Source: Argopecten irradians (taxonomy: Eukaryota > Mollusca > Bivalvia > Pectinida > Pectinidae). From it: 64,000 nucleotides of DNA. The notes under the pieces are model-generated. The model did no database searches. It had not been told where the DNA came from and was given only the letters and a program-made list of their open reading frames with translations. This document shows positions 1 through 10,959 of the stretch, piece after piece. The DNA is taken from the NCBI RefSeq assembly GCF_041381155.1, contig NC_091147.1, positions 37,574,053 through 37,638,052 of the forward strand. The letters run 5' to 3'. The stretch's first letter is position 1, and each line of letters opens with the position of its first letter. A program made the position numbers and the translations under genes.

Positions 1-705
1 TTTTGTAAAGGGCCTTAAAACCTTCCAATCTATGATCATAAATGTGTTTTTCCTATATAAACTATAGTAAACTTGACCCCCTCCCCAGGGGGAAATACGA
101 GACCCCAGGGTCATATAATTCACAATTTTTGTAAAGGACCTTAAGACCTTTCCATATATGAAGAGTATTTGATTCTACTAGTTCCAGAATTTCAGAAGAA
201 GGTTTTTGAAGTTTTAGCCTATTTGACCCCTTTTGGCCTCGCCCCTAAGGCCCCTGGGGGTCAGTCATGGAAAAATTGGTAATAGGATTCAATGGCCATT
301 TCATAGGGATATTTTTGACAACATTTGACTAATTTTCTATTATAAATGACCAAATAATGCTCCAAAATGTGTTTTTATTTTATAAACTATAGTAAACTAA
401 ACCCCCTCCCCAGGGGGAAACCTGAGACCCCAGGTTCATACAATGAACGATTTTAGTAGAGGGCCTTGAGACCTTTCTACCCACGAAGAGTACTTGATTC
501 TACCACATCTGTGAGTGGAGAAGAAGATTGAAAATTTAGTCATTTTTACCCCTTTTGGCCCCTCCCACAGGGGGTGGGGTCATATAATTCACAATTTTGA
601 TTGGTCTTATGTCTTAAAAGGTTTGTGCAAAATTTCATTGAAATTGCTTCAGCAGTTTTTGAGAAGAAATTGAAAATGTAAATTGTTTAAGTGACCTAAA
701 AATGT
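1..705 (+). repeat. Pearl/Helentron-like (HINE) element, 5' cut by window edge
   Basis: This is non-coding repeat DNA with about two units of roughly 325 bp; the shared phrase TATAAACTATAGTAAAC recurs near 57 and 381. The same sequence occurs in inverse orientation at 3350-3490, inside a better preserved element. The right end, AAGTGACCTAAAA (about 691-703), matches the end of that family. It carries C-rich and G-rich blocks such as CCCTCCCCAGGGGG. No protein is encoded. Confidence 0.6.
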
Positions 706-1870
706 CGACACCATCTATTTAGACTTCAGTTAGGCGTTAGACAAAATTCCTCGTAACCACTTACTACAAAAACCCCGAGGCTACAAGTACTTGAATGGAT
801 TAAAGGCTTCTTGACAGACTTAAAATAATGTGTAGTTATTCAGGGTGAAAAATCAAGTCTGGTTAAGGTAACTAGCGGTGTACCCAAGGTTAGTGTACTG
901 GGTCCAGTCCTATTCTTGATTTATATATTAACGATCTGCCAGATATCGTTAACCATAGTGTCACGAAACTCTTTGCCGACGACTCTAAACTGTTCAAGAA
1001 CAACGCTGATAGAATTATAGGATCAGTAGAGTTACAGTCCGATATAAACAACAGTCAAATGGACTCAAGACTGGAAAATGACATTCAACACAAAAATGTA
1101 AACACCTCAATATTGGTAACCTAACACAAAACTCTTCAGGTGAACATATACAAAAAGTACTCGCACTAGGCGTAGCAATTGGCACACACTTAAAATTCAG
1201 TCAGCATGTTAGTTAATCAGTAAAAAAAGCAAATAGTATCCTAGGTCTCATTTTTAGAACTTTATTATACACGAATATAACTATATTCTTATCAAATTAT
1301 AATTAAAAGTCTCATTAGGCCCCATTTAGAATATGCAACTTAAGTGTGGTCTCCAACATAAGTGAATGACCAAAAGAGTACATACTATACCAGACTTACC
1401 ATACCTAGTCCGCCAAACCTGCCTATATTATTAGGCTTTTTAAAAAAAAAATTGGCCTAATATATTAGGCAAAAAAAATAAAAAAATGAAAAAGCCTTAT
1501 AATATAGGCAGGTTTAGCGGACTATACCATACCATGAAAGACTAAAACAAATAGGACTACCTACATTATAGTATAGAAGAAATCGCAACGATGTTGTAGA
1601 AGTGTATAAAATATTAAACGACCTGTCAAAATTAGATTAGAACAAGTTATTCACAGTCACTCACTAGAACTGGAGGAAACTCTATAAGATTATATATTAT
1701 AAGTAGGACCTCAGTAACACAAGGGATCTTTAGTCGGCGAGTGGTGGATCAGTGGAACTCCCTCCCAAATTCCATAGTTGAAAGCCCCAACTTTAAATGT
1801 TTTTTTTTAAATCGCTTGAATAAGCATTGATGTAAAGTACCCTTTAAGTTTTATCCTAGTTTTTATTCTG
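706..1870 (+). mobile_element. LINE remnant, reverse-transcriptase 3' half (CR1/Jockey-like)
   Basis: Broken reading frames encode recognisable non-LTR reverse-transcriptase blocks in order: YLDFS near 715, a GVPxxSVLGP-like block near 880, a LFADDSK catalytic block near 972, and SILGLIFRTL...LIRPHLEYA near 1235-1340. The tail resembles the RRLxxWNSLP block near 1740-1780. The same blocks occur in the longer LINE at 10960-13805. Many stops and frame changes mark it as an old, dead fragment that is 5' truncated at the RT core. An AT-rich insertion with inverted arms (about 1405-1525) interrupts it. Confidence 0.8.
1405..1525. repeat. Small inverted-repeat (MITE-like) insertion in LINE remnant
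   Basis: Two AT-rich arms are inverted copies: TAGTCCGCCAAACCTGCC near 1408 and its complement near 1508-1525. They surround a poly-A core and look like a ~120-bp foldback inserted into the LINE remnant. Confidence 0.6.
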
Positions 1871-2237
1871 TGCAACCGGATAACAGTGAGTTATCAAAAC
1901 AAAACGCGCCAAATTTAGCTGATATCAGCTAATGATTGACATCTACGAAGAGGTATCGGGTATCAGGTCCACCCACAAACTGAAGCCTACCCAACTCTAC
2001 TAGATCCATCTTCCATCCTTATAAACCGTACCTTCAATAATAAACTGTGCTGAAACTTTTATTCAACTATTTTTCCACTTTGATTTATATGTAATTTATT
2101 ACTTTTATATGTTGTTCTATCTACTTGAAGTTCACTTGTTTTACTCCTTCTATTGTGTAGATCACGTGATTTGGTAACAATTAATGTGATGTCATTTTGT
2201 GAACCGTATTTTGTACACAAGCTCTGAAAATGCTGAT

Positions 2238-2300
2238 GTAAATTTGTTCTGATGACGGTTGGCCTAGCCATCCGAAACATGTAAACTAATAAATACCCAC
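2238..2300 (+). ncRNA. Hammerhead-ribozyme-like motif
   Basis: The core CTGATGA (2249-2255) is followed by one extra C, a hairpin GGTTGGC-CTA-GCCATCC and then GAAA. Next comes the self-complementary hexamer ACATGT and a candidate cleavage position (A). The bases after that A (AACTAAT) can pair, with one mismatch, with those before the core (ATTTGTT...), giving stem I. The spacing fits a minimal type I hammerhead, except for the extra base between A9 and stem II. It lies ~400 bp downstream of a LINE remnant. Activity is inferred, not shown. Confidence 0.45.
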
Positions 2301-2811
2301 AAACTACACTAAAGTGAGTTTTTTTTGTACTAAATTATTTATTGAAATTTAATCACAAAAACATTTTCATATAACAATTACGGTACCATAAACAAGTATA
2401 AAAATAAACATTTAATTGCATATACATTTGGATTTTCAAATACATAACCACATTAATATAGAATTAAAGAATATACAAATGTAACTCAATCTATAATGCT
2501 ATCAAACTTTCAAAAATTATTGATGAAGCTTTTAACCAATTAGATAAAATTTGTCAAATTAATAAAAAGATCCTTGTATAAGTATCCTACGTCTTACAAA
2601 TAACACAAAATTGTGTAATTAAGCATTGAGATTACTTATGACAGTACAAATATGCGATGAATACCACACATTTTCCACATTTAAATGTTCTGCTTAATAC
2701 TGTATAACCTTACAGTCAATTTCCCCCGATCGGTTTTACGTCCTTTGACCTCTACTATTTACCTTTGACCATTGACCTCTGTATAACAATACATATACTA
2801 GGGTATAATTT

Positions 2812-5800
2812 CTATAACTTTGCATTTTGTTCTGCTTCCTTCTGCTTTGAGTATACACCCCTAACCCGATTCACTATCTTGTTAGCCTCTTCAAAGTGTG
2901 GAGCCGTTCTTCGCTGGACACGACTTACCCACGCTTTCACAACAGGGTTGGACTCGTATATATTTTCCTCGCAACAGGCATAGAGTTGCATCAATTCACA
3001 GATACCAAGTAAGTCCGCGATGGAAATGTCTGCACCACACAGGAACGGCTTATTGTCTTTGAGGAAATAGTTTTCGAAGTGGGACATTACTTTCTCTAGG
3101 CGGTTCTTTGCGTTATCTACAATCGCCCGGTTTACAGGCGCTCGCATAGCTCTCGGTTTAATCACCTGTGAAAAAAAATACTTTCTTTTAAAAATAGCGT
3201 TTCCATCTAGAATTGTAACAGGAAATGGGAGCCCCTCCCCTCTGCTTGAATATCACATCCAACATGCACAAATTCTCTGGCATTTTATTAGGTCACCTGA
3301 GACGAAGTCTCAAGTGACCTATTCTAATCGCCTTTTGTCCAGCGTCTTTAGTTTGATGAAACCAGATACTCTTAATAGATTGGAAGGTCTTAAGGCCCTT
3401 TACAAAAATTGTGAATTTCATGGCCCTGGGATCTCAGATTTTCCCCAGGGGAGGGGATCAAATTTACTATAGTTTATATGGGAAAAACAAATTTATGAAC
3501 ATTATTTGCTAAGTTTTCATAGGAAATTTGTCAAACTGGATTAGAATTATTAACCTGAGAAAGCATTTTAACATCATATCCATATTGGTCCTGGCCGACC
3601 GCCAGGGACCAGAAGTGCGGGGCCAAAATGGGTCAAAATGGTTAAAATTTCAAAAATTTTCTTCTGAATTCACAGGTTTGATGGAACCAAATAATTTTCA
3701 TAGATTAAAAAGTGAAATTTATAAAATCACTGACCCTGACTGACTTGGCAAGGCAAATAGGCATTTTAAGCATAAGGTTTGGTAATATAATACACTATCA
3801 AAATGAATAACAAAAAATAAAGGTTCAATTTTAAAGTTTATTCTAATTCGTAAATAGTTTTTACAGATTTGAACCAACTTTGCAATGCTCTTTCTGTATC
3901 AGCACTCATGTGACCGCGAAGGCCTCTTGGGCCTCTTGTTTTTATTTTATTGTCAGATTCACCTACATGTACAAGTAAATTAATTCAAACAAAATGTAAC
4001 GACAATCAATACAGCTTCTGAGTATGGTTGGTTTTTAAGTTTATTTTCCGTCGACAGGTTTCACCAGTATATAAGGTTTCTTCAGGACAACAACTATACG
4101 ATTCTTACCCCTAATGTACAACAAATGCGGTTCCACTTAAAACCAAAAAAATATATTACAGATGTGAAGTTATTTAATTATTCTATTATATATATATATA
4201 CATGAATATATATATATATATCAAGCGCTCTCATTACTAGTCCATAGAGCGCTATGTATGACTATACAATGTATTGTTCATTTGTTGGTATTATCTATGA
4301 CTCACATGAAAGTAAATAGATACTTAATTGCATAAAGCTTTTCAATTCAAACAAAATATTCAAAACGGAAATGAAATGGGATGGCAATTGGAAGGCAAAT
4401 CATACTTTTATCAGATAAGCATTTAGCCAAAGAAACAAACAAGTAAATAATTGAAAAGTTGAATAGCTATTTTATAATACAACTGTAATGAAAACACCAA
4501 GAATTCAATGACAATAAGCCACAGTTATAACGAGTACCTTTTGCAATGAGGAACATTTGTGGGGATCATCGCCCATGATTTACAGGTGGCGCGCAATGTC
4601 CTATGTCGGCCAACTGCACGAAAAGATGTCCAACACGTTCGTTTCAGTGACACACATTGCACAGTTCACAAGCGTGTTTATACCATCTTTACCGAAACTG
4701 GATTGGACTGGGGCCACAACGTTTAGCGCGTCATCTATTTAAACGATAAAGGGACGTAACTGACAAATGTTGCTCATTGTTGAAACATTGGGTCGCCACC
4801 CACTATTGTAAAGAAAATCCTTACCAGTTGTTGAAACACTATTGCGCCATTGGCGCGTGTGTCTAGGTGTTGATAATTCATGTACTCTTCGACCCTGGCC
4901 TGGGCCTGAAGGTCACTCCGAGGATACCAGTGGTCAGGGACATTGTATTTCAAGGCCAGATATTTCAGGATGGCAACGCTAGAAAAAGGTCAGATAACTA
5001 TTGTTATATACATTTACGTGTACATACCAATAAAAAAAGAAATAAATCAAATATACAACTGCACAACATGGGATTCAAACTCGTGACTCAGAGGTGAAGG
5101 GTTTTTGGTAATATGTTGAGACTCTGTCACCGCGGCCACCAAGGACGTATATGGACGTATATGAGAAGGATAAGTCACACTGGGTTTGGGGGGAGTACAA
5201 GGCAGGAGCTTTTGTGTTTGTGCACTGACCGTGACGTTGAGCGACGACTGATTTTCCTTTGATATCCGCCGGCGCAGCCTTTGATGTAGCTTGCGGGTGC
5301 GAGGGTTACCGTCTTACTTTCTGAAGCGGGCCGTCGTTTCATGAGCTGTCATATTTTTTTAACGAAAATTTAAGACATATTCTCTAAATTATCCGTCCTT
5401 AAAACAAGTTATAAACGTTGTGAAGTTTAATAAACTTTACATTGGTGTTTCGTTTGACTCGATAAGACAAGTATTTGTTGAGAAAAACGGTTTTTATTCC
5501 CGGTTCATAGGCGTCTCGCGTGGTGTTTAGTAATGTAAAGAGACAGTCACGAATCCTTCTCACTTATAAATCCTTGGCGGCCACACACAATAAATAAGGG
5601 GCAATAACTACGGAAAATCAAATCAGGGATTTAATAGATAGTATAGGTTGCATTAACTATAATTAACTACCTTTACAATACAAATCAAGTTATTTTGCAT
5701 AAGGATATATAAAGCACATCTTGTAAGATGAGATCTGTTATGATTTTATGCCTACCTCTCAGTCAAAACAAACCCATCATCATCAATGACCAGTACCAAA

Positions 5801-5843
5801 CTCATGGGGTTTATTTTCTTAAACTCATCGGTGTGATGTTCTC
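2812..5843 (-). CDS. GSTT: Theta-class glutathione S-transferase, 3' three exons
   Basis: Three exons on the minus strand join in phase: 5756-5843, 4825-4978 and 2812-3165 (stop TAG at 2812-2814), all with GT/AG borders. They encode about 198 residues of a cytosolic theta-class GST, which conjugates glutathione to electrophiles. The first exon gives the end of the thioredoxin-like domain (EHHTDEFKKINPM...GFVLTES). The second gives VAILKYLALKYNVPDHWYP...LDTRANGAI. The third gives the all-alpha C-terminal domain, with FLCGADISIADLLGICELMQ. The N-terminal ~40 residues, with the catalytic Ser region, were not found upstream. Oddly, the usual xVPVI segment with its cis-proline reads LVLVI here, so the G-site loop is altered. 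Intron 4979-5755 has a SINE fragment and intron 3166-4824 a pearl-like element. Confidence 0.93.
3287..3940 (-). mobile_element. Pearl/Helentron-like (HINE) element in GSTT intron
   Basis: Read on the minus strand it begins ACAAGAGGCCCAAGAGGCC, followed by GGTCACATGAG. It ends in a hairpin, GGTCACTTGAGACTTCGTCT...GGTGACC (3291-3319), plus TAATAAAA. The 5' GGTCAC block equals the left arm of the 3' hairpin. The phrase GGCGATTAGAATAG precedes the hairpin, as in the element at 56733-58604. The interior matches 1-600. It is non-autonomous, with no ORF. Confidence 0.65.
4040..4100 (-). other. Degenerate hammerhead-like 3' tail motif
   Basis: On the minus strand CTGAAGA is followed by a short ACC/GGT hairpin, GAAAC and a GTCGAC palindrome, resembling tails of some retroelements that carry hammerhead motifs. 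The base expected at the start of stem III on its 3' side is wrong, so it is probably inactive. Confidence 0.3.
5062..5150 (-). mobile_element. tRNA-derived SINE fragment
   Basis: The minus strand shows a SINE head related to the copies at 17128 and 33474. GTGGCCGCGGTGACAGAG stands at the start, and a B-box-like GAGTTTGAATCCCATG is readable on the complement at about 5068-5082. It is truncated before the SINE body and lies in the GSTT intron. Confidence 0.7.
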
Positions 5844-6446
5844 CTGAAGTAGACAAAGTTTGGCTATAAATCAATAAATGAATACACACGTTTGAAGTAC
5901 ATGTGTAAACTGTGTACACATGTATATGGCAAAATATATTTTTCTTGTGTTTCCTATAGGAGATTTCAGAAAAGATGGCGTGACGTCGCAGAAAGTTTAC
6001 ATCCGGGTCCTCAAAGGTACAAACACAGTATGCCGACTAATGAAAACAATAACAGATACATGTACGTACAGCCCTGCTACACAATCGATACTGTGGCAAA
6101 AGTATACACTTTCATACTTGCAAATTCTGATTTTAAAATGGTTTCTTATTGTTTAAGAGGTTACAGACATTTGTATTTTTATATTTACAATTATTCATTG
6201 CTAAATATATTTCTGTAGATTTAGTGTTGAAGCCAGCTTGCGAATCGGTGCCGGGTCGTCACATCACACGTACCCGTTTTTTGTTCACACGTAGAAATCC
6301 ATTTTGTGAAAAAAGTTATGAATAGATAATTGATTTTATTGTGTCATGTTTCTGTTGTACATGAAAAAGCTGCTCACAACACTATTTAACATAACGAAAG
6401 GTGGACCATATCTGGCCAGACCACGGCCGCTCGTGCATGGTTCGTC

Positions 6447-7480
6447 CACAGGTGTTCGTTTCTAATATAAACATAAGTATAATACTGGGTCAAGGTCTAT
6501 AACTCGGCCGGCCATATAACACTACCCAATTTCAGAAAAAGTATGATTATTAACCAACCGTATAGGATATGATAATAGGAATACTCTCAATCGACAGCCA
6601 GATAATTTATCTTTAATTTGGTATATGATACAATATATATCATGCCGTATAAATGTCACTAGGTATCCAGAAACATCGGAAAACAGCCAGATTTCAACTG
6701 GTCGGACACTGTGGTGTCCTCCGATAAACACGCCAGGGCTCTAATAGGTAGCTCAAAAACCACTGCATGTCAACATTTCAGCTTCATAGGAATGAAAGTT
6801 TGGTAGAAAACAAACTTACCGGTTAGTAAATCCATGGATAAATACCATCCATTTGCCTAACGTAGCCCTTTGAAATTTCCGATTGAAAAATTTATGTCTC
6901 TAGCAGCCATGTTAGTATGTGTGCAGTAGATTTGTTTTGTCGGCGTTGATTGGCTCTCGAAAATTAATTGACCAATCAACGCCGAGAAAACAAATGTACT
7001 ACACACATATCAACATGACGGCTAGAGACACATATTTTTTCAATCGGAAATTTCAAAAGGCTGTATTGAGCAAATGGATGGTATGTAGATAAACACTAAC
7101 ATACCGGTAAGTTTGTTTTTTACCAAACTTTAATTCCCATGAAGCTGAAATGTTGACATGCAGTGGTTTTTGAGCTACCCATTAGAGCTCTGGCGTGTTT
7201 ATCGGAGGACACCACAGTGTCCGACCAGTTGAAATCTGGCAGTTTTCCGATGTTTCTGGATACCTAGTGACATTTATACGGCGTGATTTATATTGTATCA
7301 TATACCAAATTAAAGATAAATTATCTGGCTGTCGATTGAGAGTATTCCTATTATCATATTCTATACGGTTGGATAATAATCATACTTTTTTCTGAAATTG
7401 GGTAGTGTTATATGGCCGGCCGAGTTATAGACCTTGACCCAGTATTATACTTATACTTATATTAGAAACGAGCACCTGTG
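6447..7480. mobile_element. 1.03-kb hairpin (foldback) DNA element
   Basis: Two ~500-bp arms (about 6447-6958 and 6972-7480) are near-perfect inverted copies meeting at a short centre near 6965. The ends are CACAGGTG and CACCTGTG. GTTCGTC is repeated on both sides (6440-6446 and 7481-7487; 8 bp if one end base is counted as target). A 7-8 bp duplication and CA...TG ends suggest hAT-type mobilisation. The arms also carry TTGGTCAATT-type inner palindromes. The matching short ORFs in the two arms are mirror shadows, not genes. Confidence 0.85.
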
Positions 7481-7487
7481 GTTCGTC

Positions 7488-9593
7488 GCTGGTAGATCAC
7501 CGCAAGCCACAGCATTGTTTGGGAAATATAAATCATATTAATCATTACCAACACTTCTATCTCATTAAGGACTTGTTTAAGATATTTATTTTGTTATTTA
7601 ATATGTACATGTTGTTTTAATGGAATGCTCTTGTATCGTAACAAAATGACGAATAGTAATTAAACTACTGTGTTACACGTACACGTTTGGCTGCCGATCT
7701 CGAAAAATAAAATGGTGATTAATCAAGGATTTATAAGTGAGACGTCCTTGGTGTAATGCTGCAGATTTCATTTTTAATATTTCATTTTCAGCCGCTTTTA
7801 TCCCATAGACTGCTATGTACAGTCTCAAACTGAAGTGGTGTTACTTTTAGATAATTTGAATACATATTAGGTAGACTTCATTTAATTTGATATAAATTAC
7901 AGATCGTAGTACTGTGTATGCCGACCAGGATACATTGCGCACGGCTTCGAGAATCCTAAATACTCAAGTTTTGTTTAAAAATATGATAAAATGAACCTAC
8001 AAACTGACTCATTTGTATGTTATAAACTAAATCCCAAAATTGATGACAAAAAAAAAAATCAGAATACGTAATTTTATGACACTGAATATGGACGAAATTC
8101 GGGTTCTCGGCTGTACTGTAATGGCTGCCGTGGGCTTGGGGTAATCTACGAAAGCAAATGTTTAATTTTGCACTAATCATACATCGTAAGGTGTTTTATC
8201 GAGTAACACTTTGATAACAGCAATTGTTTATAACTATATTTTGGGGGACTTTGAATTTAATTTGTAATTTCAAGTTGATGTTTGCAATATATCTGTCAAT
8301 GTTTATACGTTATGGCGACCGTGTTTTCTCGTAGCGGTCGAAAATGGAGTATAAACAGAGTAAAATATATGAATACCATGTGTTTAAATTTGTATATTAT
8401 TGTCAAATATTTTTATTTACACTTTTTGAAATTAAAATAACGCAGTAGTTCTCGGTTTGCCGTACTATTTATATAATTTTTATGTGTACAGATATAAGAG
8501 TTGTACCTTTGAGCACCCGGATGTACCTTTGTGTGACGTCATCGTCATCTTTTCTGAAATCTCCTATATGTGCATCATTAAATCAGTGATGTTGAAATGA
8601 AAGTTAACTAAGCATTCGTTTTGTATGCACACATTCATGTATATTATTTTCTTCATATACATTATATTGTATTCGAACCAATAAGCGCCCTTATTCCTAT
8701 AAGCATCCCCCCTTTTTTAGGATTCAATTTCACTAACATATACGTAGATATTACATTGGTTGCTTCAAATTTTTAAACGCACTGGTCGCTTATTGGGTCG
8801 AAAACGGGATATCTATTGTCTACATTATACACGTGTATGTAGACTGCATGAGCAGCATGTATTTCTTAATTCCTGCAAACTGTTATTTTATTTATATAAA
8901 TGTCTAAGAGTATATAGAGCAATGTGTAAAAGTTTCTGTTTCGTTTGGTTCTGATTGCGGGAATTACAAACATGAACGTACATCTTAGATCTTTTAGATG
9001 AACTGCTGTACAATCAAACGGTATCATGTCGTTTTGGTAACAAGTCGTTTCGGTAACATAGCTGAAGTCATTTTGGTACATTGTACGGTCGTTTTGAGAC
9101 ACATAGAAAAGTCGTATCAGTACTTTTATGCAGTTTCGGTAGGGGTTATTTTACGACGAAATAAAATTGCCATGAGCGTAAACAGAGCCAGATTCAGCAC
9201 GAAAAACATCAAATACGTACTTTATCTATTGCACTGGTTTCTTGTCCAGACCGTGTCTTTATACAATTTGGTCAAAAGATGTAACCATCGATGCTTAATT
9301 GTTTTTTCTTCTTCTTTTTTTTTTCGAAAGTTCACAGTTGGTCTCAGTAACGAATTACATGACTTAAATCAAAATTTTGTGCAGAGAGAACGTGGTAGTT
9401 TTCTTGTAAATATTTGTTATTACAAATTCCGAGCATTGGCTCGGCAATGTCTGAATGAAAATGTTTCTGAACACACTGAATTATTTTTACAATTTCATTC
9501 AAGACATTATTAATATTTATCAAAATATACAATTGTATTATTTATCGGCGCATTTCATATTACGCTATTGAAATAATATATATCTATATATAT
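7488..9593. other. Intergenic, nothing recognised
   Basis: AT-rich DNA without a recognisable gene. An open frame at 8998-9513 (171 codons) has low-complexity, Cys/Val/Phe-rich content and resembles no family known to me. Near 9030-9100 there are imperfect short repeats of GTCGTTTTGGTAAC. Confidence 0.5.
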
Positions 9594-9689
9594 ATAAGAA
9601 ATAAAAACAATAACGACTGAATAGATGAAGAGCTCCCTTGAATGGGGCGAAAGCGCTCACTAGTCAGTCGTTATTGTTTTTATTTCTTA
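9594..9689. mobile_element. Small hairpin MITE between AT arrays
   Basis: The 26-bp arms starting TAAGAAATAAAAACAATAAC are inverted around a ~44-bp centre. (AT)n arrays flank both sides (9570-9593 and 9727-9757). Confidence 0.75.
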
Positions 9690-9758
9690 TAGATTTCGTC
9701 CGTAAGGATTTTTCTTTAAATTTATCATATATATATATATAATATATATATATATATG

Positions 9759-9779
9759 GCGGCGGTGGAGCATCTTTAA
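9759..9779. repeat. End fragment of the TTAA MITE family
   Basis: Contains GCGGTGGAGCATCTTTAA, the terminal inverted repeat of the family at 15524, 41465 and elsewhere, without the rest of the element. Confidence 0.75.
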
Positions 9780-10240
9780 TAGGTATCAAAAGTGATTATT
9801 TATTGGCGCATTTCGAGTTATGAGATACTGTGGAAATGTCAAACAATATTCAGGATGATCGTGATATTAACGAAATCCAAAAGAAAAAGGCCACGTAATA
9901 TTGTAGATTAAAGATTCGTATTTCATTTTCCTTTCAAACTTTAGTATTAGTCTCTTTATAATATACATTGTGTAGAGTAAAATATTTACTGTCAATAAAA
10001 ATCCAACATAGATTGGATGACAAATTATATTACTTTTTATACATAACTTTGATAAATTTACATAAATCTCCTAATGTTTTTACATTCGTAGAGTTCATAA
10101 GCTGTGAAAAATTTAATCATATTTGGTCAATACGTAAAAATTCTATTTTGATAATGAATATCAATCCATCCATCTGTTTCCACAATGAATTTACGGTTAC
10201 TTGTTGGTTTTGATAACGTTGTGGTTTTGACACGTGATCG

Positions 10241-10547
10241 CATCCTCGATACTCCAGGGGTACGGATCACTTGCGATCTCTACACCCCTGGACTATCTCA
10301 TAGTGAAATTGAAGGCAGCTCAGCGGAAAACATGTGACCAATCACATGCTAGCAAAGATTTCCTTTGAAGACTACAAAGAGAGCGACGCCTAACATCAAA
10401 GCCACACAGTCAACCACAGTGTACCGTTATACGGCTCTTTTGACGTACATCAAATGACTAAATTACCTGTTCTGTTCTGTTGCCTCCAGTTTTACTATGA
10501 GATAGTACAGGGGTGTAGAGATCCTAAGTGATCCCCCGTGGACATCC
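10241..10547. mobile_element. MULE-like MITE, copy 1
   Basis: The terminal inverted repeats are ~80 bp: CATCCTCGATACTCCAGGGG at the left, and the complement of TACACCCCTGTACTATCTCA at the right. The core contains TGACGTACATCAAATGACT. Other copies are at 16359, 30166, 30493, 31093 and 55096. The family's target duplications of 9-10 bp (clear at 30156) suggest the Mutator superfamily. Confidence 0.8.
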
Positions 10548-10959
10548 CTTTGATGAGGTGTGTTGATTCAGGTATAATATTTTTTTTAACCCGAATGGTG
10601 TGTTGATGTCCTACGATTTTGATACTGGTTAATGAATTACACTGGTTTATAGTACATATAATTGTTTTTTTTAATCATATACTCTATTTATGTCATTTCA
10701 AAACTCTATTATTTGTGTTGATTATGGAAATAAAATACATTTGCGTTATTAAAATGTTCTGTTTATAAAGTAAATAAGTAATTTACGAGGCCTCTGTAGA
10801 TTTTATAGAGGGGAATTTGGTTGCCGATTTAAATCGATTATTACAGTGCATAATGCATTGATATACCATCCCTGACGCAAAGAAAGTCGCGAAAATACCA
10901 AGAAAACACAAAAATAAATGAATGGTCAGTAGAACGACTAAAACGTTCGTACTGAATAG

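Noticed and set aside
4541-4730. Minus-strand segment resembling a GST exon (INTLVNCAMCV)
   Set aside because: The similarity to LDTRANGAIVF is short, stops follow soon, and the flanking exons already join in phase without it. A dead exon duplicate is possible but not supported.
5133-5582. Possible 450-bp TIR element (GGCCACCAAGGA ... TCCTTGGCGGCC)
   Set aside because: The left arm coincides with the head of a SINE fragment and the arm match is patchy.
8998-9513. 171-codon plus-strand ORF
   Set aside because: No recognisable domain, low-complexity composition, overlapping ORFs on the other strand, and no splice or promoter support.
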